The notes: a model not told the origin generated them from the letters alone. DNA of 64,000 nucleotides from Planctomycetaceae bacterium (GCA_016794985.1 JAEUIQ010000008.1:62001-126000), one strand, 5' to 3'; numbered from the stretch's first letter, positions 33,758 to 43,732 are shown. A program made the numbers and translations.

Positions 33758-35333
33758 CCTGCGGATCGCCGGCCTCGACAACAAAGGACGAGCGAACGGA
33801 AGTCGTCCCTCCGGGTTGCAGCACGTCACTTACGGACATGTAGTCGGCCTGCCATTGTTTTGGTGTAACGGTGCATCGAATATAGCCACGTTCGGTATTG
33901 TGAAATTTCACGCAGGGGTTGTTGGACAGGAGTTTGTCCAGCCCGTCGGGTTGGGCCAGCCCGTTTCCGCCACTGGAAAGCGAGGTGGCCACAAATTCGG
34001 TTGCGACAATGGGAGCCTCTACTTGACGATCGTCAACGCGAATTTCGTTGACCCAATTCGAATGGATATCGCCCGTTAACACGACGGGGTTCGAGATTTG
34101 TCGATCTTGCAAAAAGCGAACGATCTCCATTCGTTCGGCTGCATACCCAGGCCATTGGTCCATGGAGTAAGTGACTTTGTCAGCGGCCTTCGCGCGATTG
34201 ACAAGGCCCATCATGACTTGCTGGGCCAAGACATTCCAAGTGGAGGTCGATTGAATCAATTCTCGATACATCCAATTCTTCTGAATTTTTCCGAGTATCG
34301 ATTGCTGACGGTCGAGAGCTGCCTCATTTAGCGGAGACGCTTTGTCATTATTGGGTTGATCGCTGCGGTATTGTCGGGTGTCCAAGACCAGGAATTGCGC
34401 AAGTCGCCCAAAAGTGGCGCCTCGATACAATTGCATTTCGCTTCCCGATGGCAACGAACTCTTTCGAAGTGGCATGTTTTCGTAGTATGCTTGATAGCCA
34501 TTGGCTCGGCGATACAAGAATTCCACCGGATCAATGCCCTGCTCTTCCGAAACACTGTCCGCATAATTATTGTCAACTTCGTGATCGTCCCAAGTAACGA
34601 GCCATGGACAAACGGCATGCATGTTGTGCAGAAGTGGATCGGAACGGTACTGGGAATGGCGCACGCGATAGTCGCCAAGCGACTTGATTTCAGCCCCCAC
34701 ATGAGTGCGAACTTTCCCGTTTCGGCCGGCTTCATATTCGTAGATGTAGTCGCCCAAATGAAAAACCAGGTCCAAGTCATCTTGGGCCATTTGTTCGTAG
34801 GCAGTGAACAAGCCTTGTTCTAAGTTCTGACAGGAAGTCACTGCGAATTTCACTTGTTGTGGCAATTGATCCATTGCTGGAAACGTTCGTGTGCGACCGA
34901 TGGGACTAGTGGCGTCACCGGCCCGAAACCTGTACCAATACCAACGATCCGACTCCAAACCTTTCGCTTCCACGTGGACCGAGTGTCCCAATGGAGGGGT
35001 GGCTATTTCGGTGCCGGTCGCGACGATCTTCTGAAAGGAGTCGTCACTCGCCAATTCCCACTGAACGGCCACCGACTCGTTGGGCATGCCGCCATCCGGG
35101 GCCAAGGGCTCTGGGGCCAATCGCGTCCAAAGAACCACGCTGTTGGCATCCGGATCCCCCGAAGCGACGCCCAAACGAAACGGATTGTCAGAAAATCGAG
35201 GTGCTGCGTTGACTCGATTGCTTTGACCCAAAAGTGGAATCGATGCCAAAGCGCCCGCGTAAGCCATAAACCAACGGCGAGTTAGACCGCCTTCATAACG
35301 GAGGGAGTCTTGGATTTGTTTTCTCGTCAGCAT
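33744..35333 (-). CDS. phoD: Alkaline phosphatase D family protein
   Basis: Secreted phosphodiesterase/phosphatase of 529 aa. A Tat signal peptide follows the start at 35333: TRRWFM then AYAGALASIPLLG. Metal-site blocks of PhoD are present: LGDYIYEYE near residue 200, WDDHEVDNNYADSV near residue 255, and GDIHSNWVNEI near residue 420. The N-terminal PhoD_N domain (60-160) has LGVASGDPDANSVVLWTRL. PhoD uses calcium and iron and releases phosphate from diesters and monoesters, often under phosphate starvation; no Pho box was sought successfully here. An ATG at 35420 would add 29 residues before the Tat motif and is less likely. Confidence 0.93.
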   Translation of the reverse strand: MLTRKQIQDSLRYEGGLTRRWFMAYAGALASIPLLGQSNRVNAAPRFSDNPFRLGVASGDPDANSVVLWTRLAPEPLAPDGGMPNESVAVQWELASDDSFQKIVATGTEIATPPLGHSVHVEAKGLESDRWYWYRFRAGDATSPIGRTRTFPAMDQLPQQVKFAVTSCQNLEQGLFTAYEQMAQDDLDLVFHLGDYIYEYEAGRNGKVRTHVGAEIKSLGDYRVRHSQYRSDPLLHNMHAVCPWLVTWDDHEVDNNYADSVSEEQGIDPVEFLYRRANGYQAYYENMPLRKSSLPSGSEMQLYRGATFGRLAQFLVLDTRQYRSDQPNNDKASPLNEAALDRQQSILGKIQKNWMYRELIQSTSTWNVLAQQVMMGLVNRAKAADKVTYSMDQWPGYAAERMEIVRFLQDRQISNPVVLTGDIHSNWVNEIRVDDRQVEAPIVATEFVATSLSSGGNGLAQPDGLDKLLSNNPCVKFHNTERGYIRCTVTPKQWQADYMSVSDVLQPGGTTSVRSSFVVEAGDPQVKNA

Positions 35334-35745
35334 ACGGAACTCCAGTACGGTTGCTCTGACACCAGGAAAGTTTCGATTCGTTCCCGAACCGAACCATGAA
35401 GCTTGCTTACGTTGCACCAAGCGTCACGGCGCAAGCTCGACAGAAGTTTGCCAGATTAAAGAAGTACGGCAACCCGACTTCATCAAAGTTTCACAAGCAA
35501 GCAATCGCCGTTCAAGTGTGTTAAGATTCCTTGTTGCGAGCGTGACCGGTTTTTCGATGTGGCGATGACACGCATCGTCGTTTGGACAACCGAACTTGTT
35601 GAACCACTGGCGGCGGGTGTAAGCGGTTCGATTGATCGGCGAAAGCGAGCTTCGGGTTCGCGTGCGTCTGCGGCTAACAAAGAAGCGAAACGAGTTCAAC
35701 AAACGGTTGCGCAAATTGGGAATAACTCGAATTAGGTAGCAATAA
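35334..35745. other. Intergenic region between divergent genes
   Basis: Upstream of phoD and of the kinase gene. I find no reliable promoter, RNA gene or repeat in these 410 bp. Confidence 0.4.
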
Positions 35746-38700
35746 ATGTCCGACGAAGATGATGATCGCACACGATCGGGTTCGCCCCAGCCACCAACGG
35801 AGCCGGGCGATGATTTTAGCTATGATTCGGCCGCTCTGGTTGAGGCTAATCCAAGCACGAAAAGTGTGGGTGCCGACGCGGAAGATACCGACGGGTTCGT
35901 CGTCGCGATGCCTGGTGTTGTATCGAGCAAGTCGCAGGAATCGTCGGCTTCGCCAGTTCAATCTGCACCGTTATTGAATGGCCGCTACCGACTCGTCGAG
36001 TTATTGGGCTCGGGGGGCATGGGCAGCGTGTGGCGAGCTGTGCAACAACATCCGGTTCAACGTGAAGTGGCCATCAAGTTGATCAAGGTCGGGTTCAATA
36101 GCCCGCAGGCATTGGCCCGCTTCGACCTGGAACGTCAAGCATTAGCACTGATGAACCACCCGAACATTGCAACCATCTACGATAGCGGCGTTTCGGACGA
36201 GGGTAATCCATGGTTCGCGATGGAACTGGTTCGCGGGGTTCCAATCACGGATTACGTGGAATCCCGCCGACTCAAATTGAGCGAACGACTGCAATTGTTT
36301 CAGAATCTATGTTTGGCGCTCCATCACGCGCATCAGAAAGGCATTATCCATCGTGATTTGAAACCCGCAAATATTTTGGTGACCGAACAAGATGGCGTGC
36401 CATCCGCCAAAGTTATCGATTTCGGTCTAGCCAAGTCGTTCCGGGAATTGGATGACTTGGCTTCGATCGAGACCGGCCTCGGGATTGTCGGGACCCCACA
36501 ATACATGTCGCCGGAGCAAGCCACTTTTGGGTGTCGCGACATCGACACTCGGACCGACGTCTACTCGTTGGGACTAGTGTTGTACGAAATGTTGACGGGC
36601 CAGCATCCGTTTCGCACGCCTGGACAAAAAAAGGATGTTCAAGCACTTCTCCGTGAAATTCGCGAAATCGAGCCGGTTCGTCCTAGTTCGCGACTGCAAA
36701 ACTCAGATTCAAGGGCCAACACCTCTGAGAGTCGTCGGCTGGAGTCATCGGTAGTGGCGTCTCAACTTCGGCTCGAGTTGGATTGGATCGTTCTGAAGTC
36801 CTTAGAGAAAGATCGTGATCGGCGGTATTCGACTGCGTATGAATTTGCGTTGGACGTTCAACGATTCTTGAGCGGCGAGGCGGTCTTGGCTCATCCCCCT
36901 AGCCGCAGTTATCGCATTCGCAAATTGTTGGCTCGACATCGCACCGTGTCCATTTCAGCTGCTTTGCTGCTGCTGTCGCTGACGGGTGGAATCATCGGAA
37001 CGACATGGGGGCTCAGTCAGGCATTGGCACAAACCAAAATCGCTGAGCAACAAACGACTTTGGCCAAGCTGGAGACTGTTCGCAAAGAGACCGCGCTGAT
37101 CGAATCCGAACGGCAGCGTGGTTTGGCGGAACTGGCGAAAGAACAGGCGGAACTAGCCAGAATTGCGACCCAAAAAAAGGCTGATGAACTGGAACGAATC
37201 GCCAAATTTCAAGCGACGCAACTGGAAACGATTGATGCCCAGGCCATGGGACAAAAAATTCGACTGTTGACGAGCGAACAGTATCGAGAAGCACTGAACT
37301 ATATCGGCCTCCAAGGAGAAGCCTTTGAGCAGAAGTTGCTTCAGTTTCAAGCGGCACTGGCCGAGGTGAACTTTACAAATGTCGCGATCAGCACACTAGA
37401 ACAAGACTTGCTGGATCGGACTCTAGCCACCATTGATCGCGATCTGGGGGATCAGCCGACCGTGCAAGCGAGTCTGTTGTTCCATACCGGTCTGATTTTC
37501 GAGCGTTTAGGTTTGTTTCCCAGAGCTATTGCGACGCATCGCAAGGCGGTGGCGTTGCGCGAAAAACATCTGGGAAAAATCCATCGAGAAACAATTTTAT
37601 CTCAGCAAGCGTTGGCCTATTCACTTGAATCGAATCTGGAACTAATCGAGTCGGAACGATTATGTCGGGAAGTGTGTCATGTGATTCTGGAAGCTTTTCC
37701 TGAGCAAGATCCACATGTCGTCGCGGCTTACTCCAACTTGGCAGGTCTACTTTATGCCTTGGGCCAAACGGAAGAGGCCGAGACTTGGGCAGCCAAAAGC
37801 GCAGCGGCGCGCGGCGTGACCACGGACGTACGCACCGATGCGCTGCAAAAAGCCATTTACTTGAACAATCAAGGTAAGATCCTGAGCGATCAAGAGAAGT
37901 TTGTGGAAGCCGAAGTGTACATTCGAGAGGCGTTGGAGTTGGCCGAAGAATTCGACTCCCCCAATTCCCCGCGGACCAATCAGATGGTCGGGAATCTTGC
38001 TGCGGTACTGAACGGGCAAGGAAAACGAGACGAAGCCGCGTCGCTCTATCGACGAGTTTGGCTGGCCCATCGTCGCGAGTATGGAGACAAACATGTCATG
38101 ACATTGAAACAAGCCAATATTTTGGGCGTCCTTCATTGGCAGAACAATGATTTTGACGCGGCAATTCGCGTCTTCGAGAAAGTCCGGGCTGATGCCGAAG
38201 GCGTTTTGGCGCCCGACCATCCCCAGCGATTGGAGAGTTTGCTGAACTTGGCAATCAACTATCGTGAAGCCAAGCGTTACGAAAGCGCCATCCATGTGTT
38301 GGAAGAGATGTTCACTTTGCCTCTCAAAGGACAGATGGCTGTCGATTGTCGGAACGAATGGCTCGAAGACTTGATGCTCGGTCGCGAAGTCGAAAAGTTT
38401 GAAGGTTGGATGAACGACGAGATCCAGCGACAACGAGATGCGAACGCCGCACCACTTGTCCTGGCTGGTCAACTAATCAATGCGGGCATCGGATTTGTGC
38501 GCATGGAGCAATGGGACAAAGCCGAACCGTTGCTGCGAGAATGTGCGGAACTAAGACGCGAGCACCTGCCGAAGGCGTGGAATACATACTATGCCATCAG
38601 CGCGTTGGGGGAAGTTCGCTTCAGGCAAGGATTTCTCGAAGAAGCGGAACCGTTGTTGTTAGAAGGAGCCGAAGGAATCGGCACGGCGAAGTTTCCCGAT

Positions 38701-38838
38701 GGAATGGTTTCCAGTGGGGAAGCGAAACAGCGAATCCAGCAAGCTTACGAACGCTTGATTCGATACTACGAAACGACGTCAAACCACGCCGCACTGGGAA
38801 TTTGGCGAGAAAAATTGAACGGATTGGTCAGCCCTTAG
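35746..38838 (+). CDS. Ser/Thr protein kinase with TM helix and TPR repeats
   Basis: Membrane-bound kinase of 1030 aa. The Hanks-type domain (about 80-390) is complete: glycine loop GSGGMGSVW near 90, the VAIK lysine near 110, HRDLKPAN near 203 and DFGLAKS near 225, with APE-like SPEQA near 252. One TM helix spans about 402-422 (SAALLLLSLTGGIIGTTWGL). A Gln/Glu/Ala coiled-coil (430-500) leads to at least eight TPR-type repeats of the kinesin-light-chain/NPHP3 kind (550-1000; AIATHRKAVALREKHLG, AASLYRRVWLAHRREYG). The architecture is common in planctomycetes, with the TPRs placed outside the membrane if the kinase is inside. The signal and substrate are unknown. Stands alone. Confidence 0.95.
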   Translation: MSDEDDDRTRSGSPQPPTEPGDDFSYDSAALVEANPSTKSVGADAEDTDGFVVAMPGVVSSKSQESSASPVQSAPLLNGRYRLVELLGSGGMGSVWRAVQQHPVQREVAIKLIKVGFNSPQALARFDLERQALALMNHPNIATIYDSGVSDEGNPWFAMELVRGVPITDYVESRRLKLSERLQLFQNLCLALHHAHQKGIIHRDLKPANILVTEQDGVPSAKVIDFGLAKSFRELDDLASIETGLGIVGTPQYMSPEQATFGCRDIDTRTDVYSLGLVLYEMLTGQHPFRTPGQKKDVQALLREIREIEPVRPSSRLQNSDSRANTSESRRLESSVVASQLRLELDWIVLKSLEKDRDRRYSTAYEFALDVQRFLSGEAVLAHPPSRSYRIRKLLARHRTVSISAALLLLSLTGGIIGTTWGLSQALAQTKIAEQQTTLAKLETVRKETALIESERQRGLAELAKEQAELARIATQKKADELERIAKFQATQLETIDAQAMGQKIRLLTSEQYREALNYIGLQGEAFEQKLLQFQAALAEVNFTNVAISTLEQDLLDRTLATIDRDLGDQPTVQASLLFHTGLIFERLGLFPRAIATHRKAVALREKHLGKIHRETILSQQALAYSLESNLELIESERLCREVCHVILEAFPEQDPHVVAAYSNLAGLLYALGQTEEAETWAAKSAAARGVTTDVRTDALQKAIYLNNQGKILSDQEKFVEAEVYIREALELAEEFDSPNSPRTNQMVGNLAAVLNGQGKRDEAASLYRRVWLAHRREYGDKHVMTLKQANILGVLHWQNNDFDAAIRVFEKVRADAEGVLAPDHPQRLESLLNLAINYREAKRYESAIHVLEEMFTLPLKGQMAVDCRNEWLEDLMLGREVEKFEGWMNDEIQRQRDANAAPLVLAGQLINAGIGFVRMEQWDKAEPLLRECAELRREHLPKAWNTYYAISALGEVRFRQGFLEEAEPLLLEGAEGIGTAKFPDGMVSSGEAKQRIQQAYERLIRYYETTSNHAALGIWREKLNGLVSP

Positions 38839-39387
38839 AGCGGCGTACGTGTGTCGCAAGCAACAGATCGAACTTGGTTGCGGGAAGGCCGCAACCGAGC
38901 TCGACTCTTTGGGCCAAGGATTCACCACTACCGCAAACTTGACCGCCCCAGGCCGCGACTCTGACTCACCCGCACGCGCAACGCTGTGACGCATTTTTTC
39001 GGGAGAAAACAGGCCCGGCCGGGCCGAAACAACCCTAGCCGGTGTGCGCAAGCCACCGGTTAGAGTGACCTCTGATCCAGAAAAAGCCTGAAAGGCCGAC
39101 ACAAGTGCTGAGCGTAAGCTAGTGAAAAAGCGTCACAGCGTTGCCGCACGGGTAGCGGTCCAGGAACCCGCTCGTTTGGCGATTGCAACTCGACCGAGAC
39201 CGCAACCTATGGCGCTCGCAAGTTCGAACGCGATCGGCCTACTTGCAGACTTGTGCGAAATGGAGTCGGTCTTACGGCCTAAAACCCTGACAAAGGTGTC
39301 GTTGCCTTTAGCGATGAATCCTGGCTCCACCGAGCGAGCTCGGCGGCGGCCCCGAAAAGCCGGTTCGGGAGAACGATTCCACTACAA
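38839..39387. other. Intergenic region holding a MITE-like element
   Basis: Contains the inverted-repeat element at 38978-39144. The rest, 39145-39387, has GC-rich imperfect repeats (CCGAGCGAGCTCGG near 39338) and no supported gene. Confidence 0.45.
38978..39144 (+). mobile_element. 167-bp MITE-like element, copy 1
   Basis: Ends are perfect 15-bp inverted repeats (GCAACGCTGTGACGC at 38978-38992; complement at 39130-39144). The interior matches the copy at 44628-44796 over most of its length and contains GGGCCGAAACAACCCTAG, CCGGTG/CACCGG stem arms and AAGGCCGACACAAGTGC. No ORF. A non-autonomous element or structured repeat is the simplest reading. Confidence 0.75.
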
Positions 39388-40395
39388 CTACTTCTCGGTT
39401 TTTTCGGACATGAGTTTTTCCAGCAGGGCCTCGATCCGATTGAGGCGTCCTTCAAGTTTCTCCATTTGTTCGGATGCTGGCGCCAATCGTTCTTCCTTCA
39501 AGCGCGCCAGTTCTTCGACTTTGGCTTTCAGAATATCTTCGTCCGCCTGCAACTTAGCTTTAATCGCGGCTGCCATGGCATTCGAACGTACGACCTCTTC
39601 CAAGGCGCGGGCGCTTTCGACATCGGACATCATTCGTTCCAAGAATAACTTGCCGCGCGATACAGCGTCCATGTCGGCCTGACCCAGGATCTCAGCTTTT
39701 TCGGCGATGCTTGCGGCAGCTTCGGGGGTTTTTGCTGCCCGGGCAATGTCAGCGACATCGACCGCAACATTGTTTTGCAAGCCCCGAACTTCAGCAAGCC
39801 GCGCAAGCAAAGCGAGTTCGTGATTGGCCTCGTCGATTCGAGACAAATGGTTTTTCGCGAGAGTCTCTTCACTCTTGAGGGCTTCTAGGTGCTCCTGCAA
39901 GGCCAAGCCGAACGCTTCTGCGGCGGAGTGAAGTTTGCTCTTGGATGGCAAAGCTTCCGAACGAATGGAGTTTTCGAGCTTCTCCAGACTTTCCAATTGT
40001 CGCCCCAATGACTTCATGGTGACGGATAACTGCTGCATGTGCTGCTGCAAATGGAGTGTGATAACGGCCTTTTGTAGGGCTTCGTTAGCTTGTGAGGCTT
40101 CCTGTTCCTGTTGATGGGGGCCGCTGTCGGTTTCAGCAGAATCGGTAAGTTTTTCCTGAAACTGTAGCTGGATACGCTCGGTCAATCGAGCAACCCCAGA
40201 TTCGTTGGTTGGGTCGGCTACTAGAATCTCGCGAACGAGCGTGTCTTGGCTGACCGACGTGTTATCTTGGATAGCTGGCGAGGCGACGCCGGCGGGTTCG
40301 GCAGGTAAATCGCTTTGCCCTAGCAAATGACTACCTCCACTAAAAAACAGGCAACAAGATGTCAAGAAACTTGAGTACAACAAGCTTACTTTCAC
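39388..40395 (-). CDS. Secreted coiled-coil protein, third gene of the sigma operon
   Basis: Predicted exported protein of 335 aa with start GTG at 40395, overlapping the stop of the anti-sigma gene (GTGA) and preceded by GGAG. The signal peptide is hydrophobic (SLLYSSFLTSCCLFFSGG, cleavage near HLLGQ). The remainder is almost all helical coiled-coil with heptads of Leu, Ala, Glu and Lys, ending in LARLKEERLAPASEQMEKLEGRLNRIE-type helices split here by short loops. No enzymatic motif. An ATG at 40680 would lie deep in the anti-sigma gene and is rejected. Tight coupling suggests it is part of the same envelope-stress circuit, maybe a sensor or target. Confidence 0.8.
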   Translation of the reverse strand: MKVSLLYSSFLTSCCLFFSGGSHLLGQSDLPAEPAGVASPAIQDNTSVSQDTLVREILVADPTNESGVARLTERIQLQFQEKLTDSAETDSGPHQQEQEASQANEALQKAVITLHLQQHMQQLSVTMKSLGRQLESLEKLENSIRSEALPSKSKLHSAAEAFGLALQEHLEALKSEETLAKNHLSRIDEANHELALLARLAEVRGLQNNVAVDVADIARAAKTPEAAASIAEKAEILGQADMDAVSRGKLFLERMMSDVESARALEEVVRSNAMAAAIKAKLQADEDILKAKVEELARLKEERLAPASEQMEKLEGRLNRIEALLEKLMSEKTEK

Positions 40396-41174
40396 AACGA
40401 ATCTCCTTGAGCAACTAAAAGTGAACTGAACTTGTCGACTTCGATGGCTACCACCGGGCGGTCCAAAGACTTCCACAGCGGGGTTTCGAAATCGGGTTGA
40501 TACGGCTGAACACGAACTCGCCCCAAATTGACTAGGCCACGGAGCAAATCTTCCGGGACTGGTCCATCGGCCAAATAGACGACGCGATCCCCAGTATTTT
40601 CGATCTCGACCAAACAGGGACGATCGGGGAAGACGCCGGCCAAATTCCTCAGCATCGAGCGTTCCGCCAACATCGTGCATGTTAGATATTCAATGGACTG
40701 TTGTGCAATCGAAAGCTCGTGGTTCAATTTCGCGATCGTTGCGCCTCGAGTGGAGATCATCCACCAGGCCGAAAACAGGGTTGTCAACACGATCGCGCTC
40801 GTTGCCAAAAGAACGCTCGTCCAAAAATATGCAGCTCGTGTCCGCAGCGGCTTCCGGCCAATGGCCGTCGCCACGTCGGTGGCTATTGTGCACAAGCTTC
40901 CCATTTCCGTTGCCACCGCTGCGGGAAAGGCGGTGTCTTGTCGCTTCGTCTCAGGCATTTGACGCGAATCGCTTGAGCCAACAACTCGCACCTCTTGCTG
41001 GAGACATTGAGAATCCCATAAAGCCATAGCACAGGCGCGCCAATGGTGTGGATGCGATTCCAGGTACTGCCACAATTGTTTCTTTTGATTACTCCCCAGC
41101 TCGTTGTCGCCGAGCGCTGTGAGCCAAAATTCCAATGACCGCTCGTCAAGTTCCGGCCACGATGCGTCAGTCAT
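40392..41174 (-). CDS. Anti-sigma-factor-like membrane protein
   Basis: Single-pass membrane protein of 260 aa, expected to hold the cognate ECF sigma factor inactive. The N-terminal 60 residues (LDERSLEFWLTALGDNELGSNQKKQLWQYL) fit the anti-sigma domain layout, with a HPHHWRACAMAL patch in place of the classical HxxxCxxC zinc motif. One TM helix lies near 125-145 (SVLLATSAIVLTTLFSAWWMI), and the C-terminal 115 residues are periplasmic. Its start overlaps the sigma gene by 8 nt, typical for co-translated pairs. No protease site is identified. Role as anti-sigma is inferred from position and architecture. Confidence 0.75.
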   Translation of the reverse strand: MTDASWPELDERSLEFWLTALGDNELGSNQKKQLWQYLESHPHHWRACAMALWDSQCLQQEVRVVGSSDSRQMPETKRQDTAFPAAVATEMGSLCTIATDVATAIGRKPLRTRAAYFWTSVLLATSAIVLTTLFSAWWMISTRGATIAKLNHELSIAQQSIEYLTCTMLAERSMLRNLAGVFPDRPCLVEIENTGDRVVYLADGPVPEDLLRGLVNLGRVRVQPYQPDFETPLWKSLDRPVVAIEVDKFSSLLVAQGDSL

Positions 41175-41802
41175 TGCTAACTCCGTGAATACCCAATTGA
41201 TAGTCCAACGAATAATCTTCTGCCAACGGCGATTGAAGCAAAGCCAATTTCAATCGTTGCCGTGCCATCCGCAAACGACTTGTGACTTGATAGGGCGTCA
41301 GATTCAACTGTTCGCCAATCTGTATGTAACTCCAATGGTGCAGATACTTTAGGTAGAGGACCTCTTGATCCTCAGCCGACAATCGAGCCAAAGTCTGCTG
41401 CAAGTCCGACCTTCTTTCGTCACTCAACAGGAGCTCGAACGGAGGAAGCTCCGCAGAAGTTACGAGATCATTCGCAAGCAACTCGGAACCAATTGCACTG
41501 AATCGCACTCCATCGCGCTGTTGATTCCGAATCCAATCTGCCGCCTTGTGAATCGCCAAACGATAGAGCCATGCGCGAATCTGGAGCACACCGACCAACA
41601 AGCTTGGACGTTCAAGAATGCTGGCTACGATTTCAGCCCACAAGTCCTCCGCCACGTCCCAGCGACCACCGGTACGTGCCGCCAAGACCGTGGTCATCCA
41701 ACCTCGATGTTCCCAAACATGGTCCGCCCGGGGCACAGGCGAATCCATCCTAGCACCGTGGGGTGGAAGCAAGTTTTGATGGGGGGGATTCTCTCCCATC
41801 AC
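41167..41802 (-). CDS. ECF-type RNA polymerase sigma factor
   Basis: Extracytoplasmic-function sigma factor of 211 aa. Region 2 includes AARTGGRWDVAEDLWAEIVASI and IRAWLYRLAIHKAADWIR (about 41-100); region 4 is LSAEDQEVLYLKYLHHWSYIQIGEQLNLTPYQVTSRL split in typical HTH form (about 138-180). The ATG at 41802 gives a short unstructured lead; M19 at 41748 is an alternative. Organised as sigma, anti-sigma and coiled-coil with 8-nt and 4-nt overlaps. ECF factors usually activate their own promoter; I could not find a clear ECF motif in the 400 bp upstream. Confidence 0.9.
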   Translation of the reverse strand: MMGENPPHQNLLPPHGARMDSPVPRADHVWEHRGWMTTVLAARTGGRWDVAEDLWAEIVASILERPSLLVGVLQIRAWLYRLAIHKAADWIRNQQRDGVRFSAIGSELLANDLVTSAELPPFELLLSDERRSDLQQTLARLSAEDQEVLYLKYLHHWSYIQIGEQLNLTPYQVTSRLRMARQRLKLALLQSPLAEDYSLDYQLGIHGVSND

Positions 41803-42204
41803 GATCCTTCAAGCTGGAGTGTCAGGCCAACGCACCAGTGCTGAACCACCGAGTGTTCAGCGCCTGTTCAGAAGTATAGTCGTTTTCAACCCCACCGATT
41901 TGCGCGAAAAAACTAGCAATTTCGCGAATGGCATCACTCGTTGGGCGAAAATCTCCTGACTACTCGAGAAGAATTACTAGATTTGGTGGGATCCGAGTCG
42001 CATTGCATTCAATATCGAAGCACAAGAACGACTGCCGCTTTCTTGGGTCGTGGTTCGATCCGCAGATTGCTGCTTTTCCCTTCGCGAACGAAAATCCGAC
42101 CGCGGAGCAATCCGCGACCATGGCCGCCTATTGCCGAAATAAATTGAAAGGTAAAGTACCCGTCTGGATCGTGGGGGCCTTGGCCAAAAGAGCAATTTTT
42201 AACC
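41803..42204. other. Intergenic region between divergent genes
   Basis: Upstream of the sigma operon and the decarboxylase gene. Contains a GTTCAG direct repeat near 41857 and a CCGCGGAGC/TCCGCG pair near 42098-42117 resembling the small palindrome family, but degenerate. No gene. Confidence 0.4.
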
Positions 42205-43617
42205 ATGAACTACGATGAATTGGAAGGTTGGTCGGCCAAAGTCGCGGCTTGGGGAAGTGAATACCTTCAGGGTTTGCGGCATCAACCGATTCGTCCTCAG
42301 GTAGCACCGGGGGCCGTGGCGGCTCAAGTACCACCATCGCCTCCGGAACATGCCGAAAATATGGAAGTCATCTTTGCTGATTTTCAGCGGTTGATTCCGT
42401 CCGCAATGACGCATTGGCAACATCCCCGTTTCTTCGCCTATTTTCCGTCGAATGCGGCTCCGGCATCGATCATGGCCGAGCAAGTGGCCAATTACATGTC
42501 CGCTCAATGTATGTTGTGGCAAACTTCACCGGCGGCTACCGAACTGGAGACGGTCATGATCGATTGGCTGCGGCAAGCGTTGGGGTTACCCGACGGATGG
42601 CGTGGCGTCCTGCAGGATACTGCCACATCGGCAACTCTGTCGGCTGTATTGACGATGCGAGAAAAAGCGTTGGCTTGGCGCGGCTTGCGCGAAGGGTTGT
42701 CTGGCATGCCTCGAATGAGGATCTACGCGTCTGCCCAAACCCATTCTTCGATCGACAAAGCCGTTCGTTTGGCCGGCATTGGTCAGGACAACTTGGTCAA
42801 GGTTCCCACCGATGCCAACTATGCGATGCGAGCCGATGCTTTGCAACGAGCGATCGACGAAGATCGAGCGGCAGGGTTCTTGCCAGTGGGAGTGATCGGG
42901 TGCATCGGAGGAACATCGATCGGTGCCTCGGATCGATTGGACGGGATCCTGGCGATCGCCCAACAAGAGTCGCTCTACTCGCACGTCGATGCCGCCTGGG
43001 CCGGCTCGGCCATGATTTGTCCCGAATTTCGGGAAATCTGGTGTGGTATCGAACGAGCCGACAGTGTCGTGTTCAACCCTCACAAATGGTTGGGCGCTAA
43101 TTTTGATTGCTCGGTCCAGTTCCTAAAACAACCGGCTGACCAAGTCCGAACGCTGGCGATTCGACCGCAGTATTTGGAGACGTTGGAAACGGATCAGATC
43201 ACGAATTACTCCGAATGGACCATCCCCCTCGGCCGCCGTTTCCGAGCACTGAAACTGTGGTTCTTGCTCCGGGCTTACGGACTGGAGGGGCTACGCACGA
43301 GGATTCGCAACCATGTGGCATGGACGAACGAGGCCGCTCAGGCAATTGCAAAAGCTGTGCCTCTCGAAATCGTCACGGCACCGCGATTGGGCCTGTTCAC
43401 ATTTCGTTATGCTCCGGCGGGGGCCGATCCGGACTTGGCGACGCGAGCTCTTTTGGAAGCCATTAACAGCGATGGGCGGACGTACTTGACCCAGACGACC
43501 CACGAGGGCCGATTTGTGATCCGGATGTCGGTTGGACATTTCGAAACGACTCGGGCGGATGTACTGGATGCGGTGGCGATCATATGCGAGTTAGCGGACA
43601 AACTTCGCCTCGACTAG
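42205..43617 (+). CDS. PLP-dependent aromatic amino-acid decarboxylase (group II)
   Basis: Pyridoxal-phosphate enzyme of 470 aa that decarboxylates aromatic L-amino acids such as tyrosine, tryptophan or DOPA. The pyridoxal lysine lies in NPHKWLG near residue 294, with HVDAAWAGSA about 35 residues before it (the PLP-binding Asp). The N-terminal HPRFFAYFPSNAAPASI is the family's substrate-side block. Length and motif order are normal for the DDC family. The exact substrate is uncertain. In this window other aromatic amino-acid genes (phenylalanine hydroxylase, homogentisate dioxygenase) lie 20 kb away, so a shared pathway is not shown. A short-chain reductase follows after 115 bp. Confidence 0.92.
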   Translation: MNYDELEGWSAKVAAWGSEYLQGLRHQPIRPQVAPGAVAAQVPPSPPEHAENMEVIFADFQRLIPSAMTHWQHPRFFAYFPSNAAPASIMAEQVANYMSAQCMLWQTSPAATELETVMIDWLRQALGLPDGWRGVLQDTATSATLSAVLTMREKALAWRGLREGLSGMPRMRIYASAQTHSSIDKAVRLAGIGQDNLVKVPTDANYAMRADALQRAIDEDRAAGFLPVGVIGCIGGTSIGASDRLDGILAIAQQESLYSHVDAAWAGSAMICPEFREIWCGIERADSVVFNPHKWLGANFDCSVQFLKQPADQVRTLAIRPQYLETLETDQITNYSEWTIPLGRRFRALKLWFLLRAYGLEGLRTRIRNHVAWTNEAAQAIAKAVPLEIVTAPRLGLFTFRYAPAGADPDLATRALLEAINSDGRTYLTQTTHEGRFVIRMSVGHFETTRADVLDAVAIICELADKLRLD

Positions 43618-43732
43618 ACTTACGAGTTGCAGTGACCATAAGTCATCGGTGACAACTCCAAAGGCGGCGTCGCTACAAGTGGCTGCGGACACCCGTGATG
43701 TTGGGCCATTTTCCTAACGAAGAAGTCATCTC

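Noticed and set aside
39122-39682. Plus-strand frame after the MITE-like element
   Set aside because: Most of it runs antisense to the coiled-coil gene; composition is that of a shadow.
42098-42117. Further copy of the small palindrome family
   Set aside because: Only partial match (CCGCGGAGC then AATCCGCG); the arms do not pair as in the five clear copies.
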